64,000 nt of DNA. It comes from Leptoclinus maculatus. Its lineage: Eukaryota > Chordata > Actinopteri > Perciformes > Stichaeidae. The notes under the pieces are model-generated. The model ran no database searches. It saw only the letters and a list, made by a program, of their open reading frames with translations, and was not told the DNA's origin. The translations under genes were made by a program, and so were the position numbers. The stretch covers positions 9,592,056 through 9,656,055 of the forward strand of contig JAVDOI010000006.1 in the NCBI GenBank assembly GCA_032191485.1. The letters run 5' to 3'. Positions 13,331-24,858 of this stretch are shown here, piece by piece; positions within the stretch are counted from its first letter, which is position 1, and every line of letters starts with the position of its first letter.

Positions 13331-16084
13331 CCTCTGGGGAAGCCTTCATTGGTGGCCTGGGTCGCTGTCACACGAGTAATGTCTGACCGGGGAATAACTG
13401 CAGTGCAGTAGGAGGTTTCCTTTGAGACAAAGATCATACAGTAAATATGTGGTGTAAGGCTTATTTCCTTTGGGGGGATTTTAGTGGTCAGAAAAGAGTA
13501 ATGGCCAAGAGCGTAATTACTAGAGGGATCCTTTTCAACAGGAGCACCTAACCTCTTCCTCTCCTCACGCTCTATGTGTCTCTCTTTAAGGTCTCAGCTA
13601 ATGGGAAGCGGAGGGTTTTTTCTAGGTTGCAGCTGCCTTTCTGTCTTCTGGGAGGTCTATTGAATATGGATGCTGCAGCTATTTGATGAAGGGAAAGGGG
13701 GCTATAGATAGCCCTTTGCAAATTGGGTCACGAAGTTAGATTAAAGGCAAAATTGGTAGGAAGTCAGGATCACCTCAGCTTAGGGGTATTACATGTTTTT
13801 GTATAGGCAATAAGATAAATTGAAGGAGGTTGACAAAAAAAGTGTTATTTATCATTTTCTTATTGATTCTCGAGATGCCGGGATTTCGTGCTTTTAACAC
13901 TTTTGCATTTATACTCCGACAAATTGACCATTCGCTAAACCCCAGGTCTCTTTTGTGAAACAGCACTTTGACGTTTTTGTTTGCGTCAATCACAGGCTAT
14001 GTTAGCATCAAAGGATCCAGCAGTGAGCTGATGGCTGTGGTAGAAGGAGACCATTTCTCAGTGTGACTGCAATTTCTACTTGCTGCTCCTTAATTGCTGC
14101 TCTCATAAATTAGTTAATGTTCTTTTAATCTTTGGAGTGCAATCAAACCAGTGTATCCATGAAGGAAGGAAGTAATGGAAGGAAGAAAGGAAAGGGAAGA
14201 CATATTTTCCACTACACCCTCCAGCTCCTGCTTTGCAACTGACAGGGAAGTCTTTGATGCTGTGATGAAAAGTGATGGTTGTAATGCCCAAGGCAGCTCA
14301 TGTTTGAAGGTCTAGGTGAAGTGAAACGGATGGTTCAGGGGTGCTGAGCTCCATGGAAATGTGCTCGCCAGAGAGGGGGTTTGCCCCTCAGGAGCATCAC
14401 CAGCTTGATAAAGGAACCTCTCTGATAGCAAAGACTGAAATCAAAAGAGAAAATGTTAAGCAATACTTTGTAAAGGTTCATGTTCCAAGCCATATTGCAC
14501 TAGCTTATACATATTATTGCTAAACATAATTTGATGATTATAGCTTAATCAAACTTCCTACACAAGCTACAGATACTTTAAAAACACATATATAAGTGAG
14601 ACATATTCCACATCTTAATTGCCTGGATTTGCTAAAATCAGACACAGCTCAAATAAAAATCTTTTATAGAGTGGTTTAACTTGGGTTTATACAAATAAAC
14701 TCTTTTGTTGGTTATTTTAAGAAGAAGAATTCAAAGTCACATGCTTCAAGCTTCAAATGTTGTCTCACCTGAGCAAAATCTTGGCTTAATTGATCTAAAG
14801 ATATAGCTGACCCACACAAAATGTGTTTTTATCACATTGTCTAATCATGGATGTAAAGGTTTAATGTGCATGTAAGAGCTGATGGCTGCATCACACACTG
14901 CTCATTAAGTGATTCGATAGATGAAGATAACAGATGCAGTAATTGATTTTATATCAGAATTACAAGTTCTCCTCCTGCACTTCTGCAACACAGTGTTGGT
15001 GTATTGTTTATTATGCAAGTTTATATGCAAGTTGCCTTATGCAAAAAGACAGAATTCAATAATTAACTTCCATTAAATAAATGAGAGCCTATATCAAGCA
15101 AATTAAACGCATGATGTGTAGAGAAGGAAAGTAGCAGAGAAAACAATCCTGTGTGACTGAGATCAGCTCTACACCAGGTCTATATTTTTCACATTTTTGC
15201 AATTTAAAGTACATGTGACTGTCAGGTATCATGATGTATCTTTCGGCCTTTAAAACAGAGGCAAAACTAATTGTTTATAAAAAAAAAAAAAAGACTGAAA
15301 TTGAGAAAATAAATGAACAGAACATGATAAGATGTTAAAAAAAGAAAACATATTTCCTTTGGAAAGATAACAAGATAAAAAGATAATAATAACAGTTTCT
15401 GTCTGGCTGCTCAGTTTAATTGGTTTTCTTGGCCTAGAGTTTGATTTGTTTAAGTCAATGCAGAATTGGCTCGAACTTCATTAAAAGCAAGGAACCCTAA
15501 TAACAAGAAAGGACAATGTGTGTTGTCTTCTCAATACACACAGAAGCTCCTAGTTTATGTTTGTATCTACTGCAGTATATTGATAGCATCTAGATAATAA
15601 TTTCCTGCATGCCGCCATGTCAAGTAAGTTCAAAATGTCATCAAAAAATCATCTCTAATCACAAAGAAATGTAATTAAATGTTAATGCACTAATTACAAC
15701 CTGTGTTCTACAATCTTGAACAAGAATAACTGTGATAGGGTTCAAATCAGAGCTGCGATAGCTGTCAGTAACTACAGCTCAATTTAAACGTTCAGCTGCA
15801 TAGCTGCGAGGGTCCACGTTATGCAAATTGAATCCTCCCTTTCAACCATAAACATATCCACAGCAGTCGGTGCAATCTATCTACATGAAGCCCACAATTT
15901 AGTCCGCTTGAACCGTGCATGTTGTCTGCACATGGGGGACCACATCTGCATATGAATACGATATGGCCTAATTAATCCACTCAAGGAAAAAACTGCGAGG
16001 CAAAAACTGCAAAGTACACAAAGCACCTATTTGTAATGCACATTCTCCAAACAAATTTGCAATTAACCAAATTACCACATATTA

Positions 16085-16167
16085 AATAAAAAATTGATAT
16101 GTGGCCCCTGTGGCCCGTAACGCCAACGGGGCAGTTGCCCGCTTTGCCCAGTTGGTAATCCAGCCCT
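16085..16167 (-). mobile_element. Possible hAT-type transposon end fragment
   Basis: Ends in GTAATCCAGCCCTG, whose reverse complement CAGGGCTGGATTAC has the form of a hAT terminus known from fish elements; the adjoining GC-rich stretch looks like the interior of such an element. No opposite terminus or target duplication was found, so this is a fragment at best. Confidence 0.35.
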
Positions 16168-16779
16168 GGCAGACGTCAATGTAGTATAAACAGAGCAGCT
16201 GTCTGCATCTACATCCAAAGCCAGATTCAACTTTTTATCGGGTGACCCTGCATTGGCACCCCTGCTGTGCCAGTGTCTCATTGAAATGAATAACAGGATT
16301 TAATTATTCCACACGGTTGTTTGTGTGTATCCTGGTTGTAAGCCGGATCCTGAAGCAGGACGGATAACCCCAGCAGACCCATTCACAGCAAATGGCAAAC
16401 AGGCTTTCCCTGCACCGTTGCTTTGGAGAGAAAGGGGTGTTTGTTGTCAGTATGAGAGTTCATCCAGTATTGATACCCTGTGTCTAATATCTCTGAGCAA
16501 AACTCAGTTTCCTCCCCGTGCAGGCAGCGAGTGATCACTCTTTTTCCGAGCCGAGCCATCTGTTAGGACAACAATTTTTCTGTCATTGTGGATTGAATTG
16601 CAGCGATCAATCAACTTAACAGATGAGGTTTCCTGCGCTGACTTAACAAATTCAGGAGCGCTGTTGAGGATTAACTGTTTTATTAGGTTATAGTGAACCT
16701 ACACTTCACAGTCAACTGGTTTGAAATCCACAAAACACACTACTCCTGCACTATGCTCAGCCTGTTTGAACATTTGGTG

Positions 16780-16905
16780 CTATTTTGGCAAATGGCATCG
16801 ATTTTCCTCCAAAACGAATTAGAGAACTCAGCAGCATCGATGGCAAACAAAGCATTAGAGAGATTGGCTGCCATTGTTACGATGTTAATTGCCTGAGGTG
16901 TCATT
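16780..16905. promoter_or_regulatory. Candidate conserved non-coding/enhancer block
   Basis: Repeat-free sequence with two ATCGAT words (one within GCATCGATGG), SOX-like CATTGTTA, a Fox-like AAACAAA and homeobox-like TTAATTG within about 120 bp. Open frames through it are short. The regulatory role is inferred from motif density only. Confidence 0.25.
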
Positions 16906-19900
16906 TGTTCCCCAACAGAAAGAGGGGAGAAGGCTTTTTTTCCCCAATTTCACACTCTGTTTGTGATAATAAACAAAACAGAAGAGAGAAAACACATGTA
17001 ATGAAATTTGTCAAGCCTGTTTCATTTGTTCCTCTTTGCATATTGACTTGTTTTCCACAACCGGCTTGTTTTGAAATCACATTTCCAGATGTTTGCTTGA
17101 CAGCTTCTGCTCTGGCAGTTGAAAAGTCTTTAGAGGGAAATGCAATATTACCCACAAACTGAAAAAGAACACTCATCAATCAAGTTCCATTGCCCACATC
17201 TCATCTGTCTCTAACTATCTTTATTTCCAGGTACCACAGCTCCTCTACCTTGAAAGACAATGCAGTGCTGCCTTCTGATGCAGTGTGTGCTTCATTTGAG
17301 CCATGATGAATGCTGGGTCACTCTCTCAGGCGGAAGCTGAACAGAGAAATTGTAGCAGCCATATCAGTTCATTTCTTTGCTCTCCTGGGTGGCTGCTCAC
17401 TCTTTCCCTATTCTATTTGATTAATGGCACAGTCTCTCTGGTGGCTGCTGTAATAAAGTCAAATGAGGTCTCGAATGGCTGAGGCTTTGTAGAATCAGCA
17501 GTGGGTAATTGAGGAGGTGGATGTCTCAGGTGGGGTTGTGTGTCTGTTCTCTGTCCTTACGGCAATGAAATAGTGTTTCACTTTTGTCTTTGGCAGAGTT
17601 AGTGAAGTCAGTAATTGTGCTAGAGAGGCCTTGCTTCACTGCACATTGTTGTATGTTTGGATGGTTGTGCTTGTGTTCGGTTTTAAAGGTTACAGAGCTG
17701 GCGGTGTGGAAGAAACATGCCTCCTCCCCGAATGCATCAAAGTGTTCTCAGTTTGTCTCCTGAACAAAACAGCGGCAGAGGAGAGATAATTGAAACGTTG
17801 TATTCCACAGTATCTTTCTTTAACCAACAGTGATGCTCCTTTGTCATAGAGACATGTTTGGCTTCCCACGCTGAAAACTGTCGCAGGGGTTTCCAGAGAA
17901 ATCCTGCCTGGAGCCTGGTAATCCTCAGTATCTCCTTTTACCAGGCAAGACTTTACTCTTGTGTGTGGAGATACTTTGTTTTGGATGCAATTGTCTGCGA
18001 AAGCAAAAAGGCCATTTTGATGGGTAGTAGGTGTAGCAGAGCACTCCCTTCCTACTGGGAATATGGCTCACCCTATTCCCCCCACTTTGGTTCAAATTCA
18101 GTCCATTCTGCAGAAAGATTATTGCGAATCACTGTCAAGACCACACAAGTTTACATCACCAAATGGTTTTGATAGCAGGGAAGAGTCTTTGGGACAATCG
18201 GGGCATTTCCTTAAACCTTTAAAACTCCTTTGACAACATTATTGCAGTAAACAGTTTTTAAAAAATCCATTATACACTGGACAGGATCGGCTGTGAGCTT
18301 TTAGGGAAACGGATCATTGAGGGAGCCAGTGAGGTCAATTTGCGTTCACCGCATATGAATTTTTTGCCGCTATATTCTCTGTAGCCCTTATAGGATTTCA
18401 GCTTGAATGTATAAATTCAAGTTTTCGTGTTATGCTAGACAAAAACTATAACCCCTCTGTTCTTTTGAACAAGTAGAGGAAGGAAATGCATGTGTAATTG
18501 TATTTGCATTTGACATGCGAAAGTAATGAGTGCAACCAGAAGACACTTTAACTTGATCAACAGAGGAAAAAGAACACTGCAATACTGTTTTAATTTCAAA
18601 TTGATTCCTTGGTAGAGCAAAAACACCACCTCCAATGACTGCACTTTTAAGTAGTTTAATTATCATTGAACCACCATTCAGAAGGCAGAACTAAAACAGT
18701 TTGTAACCTGTTTAAGGTTCTCAACAGCTGCACAAACTAAACACAGGCTTTAACAGATATTGCTTGTAGAGATGAAGATATTAAACTTCGTCAACACTTG
18801 TCCATTCATAAATGTGCTTCATTAAATTAAACTTGATGACACTAACTTTTTTTTACTAAGAAACAGTTAGTTGAAAAGGACAGAAACACTGTTACAAGAA
18901 GGGTAATTATCATGTATCATGTTGATACTTCTCACACACTGCATAGGTATCAGTTCCTTATACAGCCAGGACTTTGTTACATATCCTAATGCTTCCAAGT
19001 TAATTTAAAGTTAATCCCTACTAATTCCTCTTTGGCTCATTAGTCTGAATGGAAGCCAAAATGAGTTGAAAACACTAATGCCTAAGACTTGAGTCCCTGT
19101 GCTTTTACGAATGGAATCTCTACTGTTGTGCTGTGCTGAGAGTGCATCACCAAGGCAATCAAAAGGGGATGAGAGAAATGAAAGCGGAATAAGGCCAATA
19201 AGGAATCACATTTTGGAAAGAACCTTCTTCGGTAGAGCCAACTTTATCGCCAGACAAGCAAGTCATTTCAGTTCTGCCAAACCCTTACATTCAGGCACAT
19301 TTTAGTTTTTTACGTCCAAAGACAATATTTTGGAAATTTCTCCTTGTGCACTATCAGCACATGGTCAATACTATAAGGTTGAGGTTAGAAAGAGATTGTG
19401 GTATGGTTGAGGTATGATTAGGGTTGAATAAAGGAGCTATATACACAATTAAGAGTCTAGGCCGGGCTTGCCTGCACGCGGCTCTAAACTCTGATGTTAC
19501 AAGCAAAAATGGAAGTGGCTGAGCAAAAAATGCTAACGGCAACAGAGCTAACAGTGTTGATTGGGTTTAGCTCGCACCCACCGGGGCGATCTGGCTTTCG
19601 CGACGAGTGCGGTGCCCAACCCTTCTGAACATTGGCACATGCATCATGAGGTGAAGATTCACATGGATGTAGTTCTGAGCGATACTGGGTTAGAATGAGC
19701 TTGTGATCAAAAAATACCCCCTGCGGTGTGTTAAACAGAGGAGACAGTATGTTACAAATCAGTAGTTATTAACATTGAAGCTATATCTGTAGGCATCTGC
19801 AATGAGCCAGACATGATACACCTCCTATGGCTATAGTTATATAATTATTATATTATATATATTAGTTATATTTAACTGACATTTGTATTGCTTGCACATT

Positions 19901-21934
19901 TCTAAATGACCAGAAAATGTTGTCAGTTCCACAAACCATAGCCATAAATGCCTGTGTTCAATTTGTTGTTTTCTTTACAAGATAGCCTAATTTGCTGAAA
20001 ATTGGTAACCATAAGTGTCCATAAAATGAGGTTGCCACAAGTAGTTCATGTGATATTATATCAACAGCAGGCAGTATTCATCATCATCTTCTAAAATGTT
20101 AGCCTCGCTTGTAGCACTCTTTCACCCACAACATACTGATGATCATTTGGTCAGTTTTAATGGTAGCTGATAATCACCATCTCCGATAGGCTCCCTAAGC
20201 ACTCACCCAAGGTGGTTCACCGCAGGAACAGTTTGCGGTTTGTGGCCTGAAGAACAGTAAAAACCACCAGGAAGCGTAACACTCTGCCTTCTATATTCTT
20301 GATCACCATTTTAAACAAAAGCTGCCGAGTGGAATGGATTAGGTGACATGAGGGTGGGAACCTCGCAATGAGACAAACCCAAACACTGGTGCAGCTGGAA
20401 TGCAATTCACTGACCAACATGCAGCATTGTGAATTCACTGTGTTCACTGAGTAACTTATTAAGGGTTGTGCTTCGTTTGTTTAGTTTTTGTAACAAAAAC
20501 ATGCATGCATTGTACATTATAACATACATGGCTACATGTCTACAGAGGCAACCCGAACCTCACATACATTACAGAGCAAAGGGGCAGTTTGATGTGCACT
20601 AATAAGTCAGCTAACAGCTGTTTCCAGATGATAGGTTGGTCTTAATCCAATGCACATGTCTCCTCTGGAAGGTATTTGCAACAGATGGTTATGTGCACAC
20701 TGGCACTGGAATGGGGTGGACATAGACGTTTTGTACCCCCTACTTTTAGCCAGGTATTATAATCACAGAACGTTGGCGAAAATATCTTAGCCAGCCTACA
20801 CGCTCTCACACCACACGTCCATTTTCACACATAACGAAAAATGTATTTATAACTGACTCAGTAAAAAACTGAAAAGCAAAAGATACTTAAACAAAAGTAC
20901 GGGCTGAATACCTAATTTGCTGCTCTGTGCCAAAACGTCCTCACACATAATGGGAAACCTCTAGAGAGTTGTCCTCAGAGGACACTTATTGTTGTCTAGG
21001 ACTTGGAACGGAAATTATTTTAAAACTTTAGTTTTGAATCCGAGCAATCTATCACATCATGTTGCCCGTTGCAGCCCCACATCGTTTTATAATTAAACAT
21101 ATGGAGCTCCAGGCAACATTTAGTCCAGCTTTATTTAAAATGCAGCCATTACCCAAGTTACCCAGTGTTTAGGATGGAGACACCGGGCGATAGACTGACA
21201 GGAAGGGACGGGCCCAAGGAAGTAATAAGCGGAGCGAAGTTTTAAGTGATTCACAATTTTTCACAGAGCTCTGGGAACTGTGTTTTCAATGTGTCAGTCT
21301 CCAACACACCTGTTGATGTGCAGAAGAAACTGTTAATGATCAAAACGACAAGTTTGATGTGCACATTAGCCCAGGTGGGTTGTGTGTTTATATATTTATA
21401 TATTTTTCTTGATTAGGTAAAGATGGTGTTCTCACTCTGTTTGATGGTGGTCAATGGCAACGTCAATACACGTTTGAATGATCATTACATCTGTTCTTCA
21501 GGTGTACATTAGCACAAGTTTCTACAGGAAGGGAATTACTTTCTGAAAACCTTCATAAGACTGAAGGTGAAGATGATGCCGGCACCACTTGTGAGCTGCC
21601 CATGTACCGCACAATTTAACGGATGAGTGGCAGGATTTAAAATAATGTGTGGGAGGAGTTGCGGTAAACCTATTTTGTTGTGAGATCAGATCGAGTGGAA
21701 GGTATACGTCAGGTTCTAACTCGATGAATTGCTTTCAAACTGTCAGAAAATGCCACTAGGGAAATCTTCCATGACATAGTTTTGACATAATGTGTTGAGT
21801 GTGAATCTGAAGTTCACAAAATTGTACAGGAGCAAGGGATGTTCTGGTGTCCAGAGATGAAATCTAGGCCACAGACTGATTCTCTGTGTCGACAAACTGC
21901 AGTCAAACAATGGAACTGAGGGCTGCTGGCCTCG

Positions 21935-22210
21935 GGCTGAGCGATATGGCCAAAATCTTCTATCACAATATAGATAATTTCATATCTCGATAACAATATA
22001 TATATATCACAATATAACATGTTTTCTGGTAATACAATGAATAAATGGTCTGTATGAAACAACCCCCAAGCCTATTTTGTAAAACTTTACAAATGAAAAG
22101 TACAGAGTATTTTCTCATTGAAATTAAGAAATGCTGTGCAAAATGAAAATAAGTTTCAAGTGAAATTGTAGAGAAAAAAATAAATATATTTCCAGTTATA
22201 TACTGAATAT
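21935..22210 (+). mobile_element. MITE fragment (GGGCTGNGCGATATGG type)
   Basis: Begins GGGCTGAGCGATATGGCC and continues into repeated ATATC/TATCAC words, as in a very common fish hAT-type MITE. No matching inverted terminus is evident on the right, so the right limit is approximate and the copy is probably truncated. Confidence 0.5.
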
Positions 22211-22849
22211 GTTTACATACACAGTATAGTGAATGGTTATTGTTTAAGTATATGTGTGTGTGTGTATATATATATACACCGGTAACAATTCAATGATACA
22301 CACTGAAAAAGGCATCCCCTGTGCATTGAAAACTGAATAAATCATCGATCTTATTGATTTTGGGGTGTGACGCCTTTGTACTGTCTTTGGTTACATGCCC
22401 TCTCCCTCCCTCTTTCTTTCTTTCTTATCTTTCTTCAACTTTTGCGCCCTTCTCTCTCGGTTCAAACCTCTCATTTTTCATTGTTAATGACATGTATTTT
22501 CCAGGCTCTCTGTCAAGCTGTTGCACAGAGTGAATCAATGAGGTGCTATTCTTTACTGTAGAGGCCTTTGGTAGAGTGCTCTTCTGGAAGTCCTCCAGCA
22601 CAATGTCACGCTCAAGAAGTCTGATTATATTCAATGGCCCTTGGCCCAGGACACAAGCTTTTGTGCTCTGTGTTACTCGAATGCTTTTGTGTTTCTACTT
22701 GAACCCTTGTTAAGAGAGGAACACTTACAGATATATTCATTCATCTTAATATGAAACTTTGAATTTCACTTTAATTCAGAACTTTGAATGTTAGACTAGA
22801 TCTAAATCATGCGTCTTTCCCACAAAATTGTCACTGGACGACAACAACG

Positions 22850-23260
22850 AATAGAACATTTTGCTTGATTGCCATGAAATTTAGTTCAGACATTCAGATC
22901 TCACTCAGGAATAACTTGTCATAACTTTGGTGATTTTTTTATCTAACTTGAATCTTTTGCCATCATCAGTTCTAAGATTGTCCAATACTTTTGTTTATGA
23001 CTCTACCTGCAAAACTAAGGACACTCCTCTCACTCCCTGCTGTAGGTTGTATTTGATACTAATTAGAAAATGTTGCTGTGCTAACATGCTGAACTAAGAT
23101 GGTGAAAATGGTAAATATTATACCTGCTTTCAGTAGCAATAGCATGTTGTCATTGTGTGTTAGCATGCTGTTAGTATTTAGCTCAAAGCACCGCTGTGTC
23201 TACAGCCTCACAAAGCCACTAGCATGACTGTAAACTCCCAGTCTAGTTCAATCAGCAAAG
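22850..23260 (+). repeat. Common teleost interspersed repeat (TGCTAACATGCTGAACTAAG family)
   Basis: Recognisable by ATTGCCATGAAATTT, then GATTGTCCAATACTTTTGTT, then GTGCTAACATGCTGAACTAA, then ATTTAGCTCAAAGCACCGCT in this order. I know this arrangement as a dispersed repeat in percomorph genomes, but its transposon class is not clear to me. A related copy lies at 59760-60600. Confidence 0.65.
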
Positions 23261-23302
23261 ACAATGTCTGTGCTTTTCTAACCATGACCCAAAGAGGTTC
23301 TC

Positions 23303-23325
23303 ATTATATTATATTATATTATATT
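23303..23325. repeat. (ATATT)n pentanucleotide repeat
   Basis: About four tandem ATATT units. Confidence 0.85.
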
Positions 23326-23516
23326 CCAATCTTTTTCTTGTTATGAGAAGATACTACAAGATAAAACATGGAAGGACAAGTCCAAAGGAATTTCAGGTGA
23401 AAAACAAACAAATGTGTTGCTCTGTTGTGGTCACATACTGAGAAACAGTAGCATAAATCAAACTAGATAAAAAAAAGTTACAAAACAGGATCTTAATGGC
23501 ATACACAGCGACTCAC

Positions 23517-23704
23517 ATTGTAAGCTGGAAAGAGAACAAAGAGTATAGCTTCCAAATTAGCCCAGTAATCATCCATACTTTTTTTGTCCTTCTCATATGC
23601 CTCTTGGCAAAATTTATTTAGCTGTTCCTTATTCACAGCAGGTTCAATAGTTTGCTTTAGTCTTGACTCCCTGAAGATTTCTGTAATTACAGATTTCCAC
23701 CACT
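23517..23704 (-). CDS. Exon-like open frame of unknown gene, antisense in cpne5 intron
   Basis: I do not recognise this sequence. On the minus strand a TTTTTGTTCAG acceptor is followed by 188 nt: two bases of a split codon plus 62 sense codons, starting WWKSVITEIF and ending FVLFPAYN, then a consensus GTGAGT donor (23511-23516). The peptide has a protein-like composition, mixed charged and hydrophobic with Trp-Trp and DYW motifs, and is unlike the dinucleotide frames around it. It could be one exon of a nested antisense gene, a relic of a retrotransposed or duplicated gene, or chance. A GT repeat just upstream on the acceptor side extends the frame artificially. No partner exon was found. Confidence 0.3.
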
Positions 23705-23717
23705 CTGAACAAAAATG

Positions 23718-23736
23718 GTGTGTGTGTGTGTGTGTG
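23718..23736. repeat. (TG)n microsatellite
   Basis: Short TG run followed by GAGAGAG. Confidence 0.85.
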
Positions 23737-23844
23737 AGAGAGTGTGTCAGTGGGTCTTCATGTTTTGAGGGATTTGGTGCAAGTGTTATTTCTAGGCTTA
23801 CATGTTCCTTTGGGCGATAATATGTCTCTGTCTCTTCCTGTTTT

Positions 23845-23868
23845 TGTGTGTGTGTGTGTGTGTGTGTG
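23845..23868. repeat. (TG)n microsatellite
   Basis: Twelve TG units. Confidence 0.9.
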
Positions 23869-24281
23869 CACACTGTCAATACAAAACTCTCCTTTCTTTA
23901 ATATCGGAGGTTCAGAAGCACTTGTGTGTCGACGCTGTGTGTCTTTGAAGCATTGTGCTAATAGATAGGTTATATTATGCATGCATTACTGCTTATAAAA
24001 GAAAAAAGGAGAAATTCTGTTATTTTCAGGCATCCCAAATTATTATAAGAAGAGCTTTCTAATCTGTACAGGTGCAGTTCAAAGAATTAAACTTCCTACC
24101 AGCCGAAAGCATTTAAAAGGCTATTTCTTCAGGTTTCCAGTATGATGGAGCAGTATCTTGTGTGGCACCTTCAGGAAGGCTATCCTCTGTAACTGCAACA
24201 AATTATAAATCAACTCTTTAAATCAAGTCTCTTTTTTTGCTGTGCAAATTGGATCTTGCGGTGGAAAATTATTTTACCCAC

Positions 24282-24858
24282 TGTTGAGTCTTTTTGAGCT
24301 GAAATGAAGAATATTGTCAAACAGAACTTGTCTTTTAAAAGTATTTATTCTCTGGCCAGAGAAGAGGCACAGTTATACAGAGTCACTCGGAGTCTGCAGA
24401 AGTAAAAAGAGTTATAAAGAGAGTGATCAAGGGTGGGGCCCTGTTTCATCCCGTGCAGGCCATGCAGACCGTGCTGTTAAAGAAGTATAAGAAGTTCTTT
24501 ATCTGTGTTACAACAGACACACAGATGCATACGTTGTATCCTTAAGGCACAGAACATGTGAATATACAATAGGTACTTGTTATCCAACACGAAGAAGAAG
24601 AGGACATGTGTGCAGCCAGTCAGCTGCATGGATCACAAGTTACATGATGCAAGCTTATGATAGTCTGTTACACAAGTTATAAAACAGTTATAACAAGAAT
24701 ATCAAGTTTCTATTACACAAACAGTAAGATACATTTGAGCACGTATGTTAACACAAAGGATGAAGATCTACTGAGTTCAGAGCAAAAGTACAAGTACTTA
24801 AGCATTTAGACAATATACTAAGTAGAAATATTCCATTACAATCTTATTCCATCATTCA
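24282..24858 (-). mobile_element. LTR-like element, putative 3' LTR
   Basis: On the minus strand a purine tract GGAGGAAGGAGG is followed directly by TGAATG..., as at a polypurine-tract/LTR junction. About 440 bp further there is a TATA-like TTTATAAC (plus-strand 24411-24419), then about 65 bp later AATAAA (plus-strand 24344-24349), and the segment can end ...CAACA at 24282. This order (TG, promoter, polyadenylation signal, CA) fits an LTR. No coding region or clear target duplication accompanies it, so the limits are provisional. Confidence 0.4.

Larger units (their letters stand above)
13331..21930 (+). other. Large cpne5 intron, middle part: repeat-poor
   Basis: No exon, RNA gene or well-bounded transposon is seen. 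Apart from a GGAA-rich patch (about 14160-14200) and a possible hAT terminus ending at 16167, the stretch is unusually free of recognisable repeats. The block 16560-17850 looks unique and could hold regulatory sequence. Confidence 0.6.
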
